5,818 nt of DNA, taken from contig CAYYHA010000257.1 of NCBI GenBank assembly GCA_964471535.1, forward strand, positions 1 to 5,818, written 5' to 3'. The stretch's first letter is position 1. The number at the start of each line of letters is the position of its first letter. Below are positions 5,776 to 5,818 of the stretch, one piece after another. Under the pieces are notes generated by a model, which worked only from the letters and a program-made list of their open reading frames with translations, was not told the DNA's origin and did not search any database. This DNA is from CAYYHA01 sp964471535 (GTDB lineage Bacteria; Myxococcota; Myxococcia; SLRQ01). Position numbers and translations under genes: made by a program.

Positions 5776-5818
5776 GCGCCAGTAGCTCAGGTGGATAGAG
5801 CAGCGGCCTTCTAAGCCG
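5776..5818 (+). tRNA. tRNA-Arg, anticodon TCT (3' end cut by the window)
   Basis: Acceptor 5' strand GCGCCAG (5776-5782), TA, D stem GCTC/GAGC (5785-5788, 5798-5801), anticodon stem GCGGC (5803-5807), loop CTTCTAA and anticodon TCT at 5810-5812, followed by GCCG where the window ends. The anticodon reads AGA. Only 25 bases separate it from tRNA-Pro, so the two are probably one transcript. The T arm and 3' acceptor strand are outside the window and unverified. Confidence 0.9.

Overview
The window is a GC-rich stretch of a Gram-negative bacterial chromosome. It most resembles the former Deltaproteobacteria (Desulfobacterota, Myxococcota and relatives). That placement is inferred from gene order (Bat operon, exported amidase, rph, rdgB, then tRNA-Pro and tRNA-Arg) and protein style; no 16S or other decisive marker is present. 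A run of 10 Ns at 199-208 shows this is a draft, possibly metagenomic, scaffold.

Layout, all on the + strand. Positions 1-594 hold the C-terminal part of a Bat-operon protein (BatC-like, or the tail of a VWA-TPR fusion) made of glutamine-rich pentapeptide repeats and interrupted by the assembly gap. It overlaps batD (start 597, or GTG 591; end 2471), which overlaps batE (2468-3298). These three form one translationally coupled operon for an envelope complex whose VWA partners would lie upstream of the window. A probable terminator lies at 3312-3373. Next come an exported N-acetylmuramoyl-L-alanine amidase (3407-4195), RNase PH (4274-5002), the overlapping XTP/dITP pyrophosphatase rdgB (4999-5652), tRNA-Pro(TGG) (5677-5750) and the 5' part of tRNA-Arg(TCT), cut by the window end.

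Functionally there are two blocks. The Bat block and the amidase act in the inner membrane and periplasm. The rph-rdgB-tRNA block combines tRNA 3'-end trimming, nucleotide-pool sanitation and tRNA genes. No gap of more than 300 bases lacks a gene; the largest intergenic stretch is about 108 bases (3299-3406).

I see no new defence, mobile or biosynthetic system. The points worth a second look are: (1) a diverged 93-bp repeat sitting exactly at the edge of the assembly gap; (2) the 15-bp pentapeptide repeat arrays; (3) a recurring arrangement at amidase and rph of a TAnnnT box 6-7 bases before an ATG with no Shine-Dalgarno, suggesting leaderless mRNAs; and (4) a Bat terminator whose T-run runs into the amidase -35 box.
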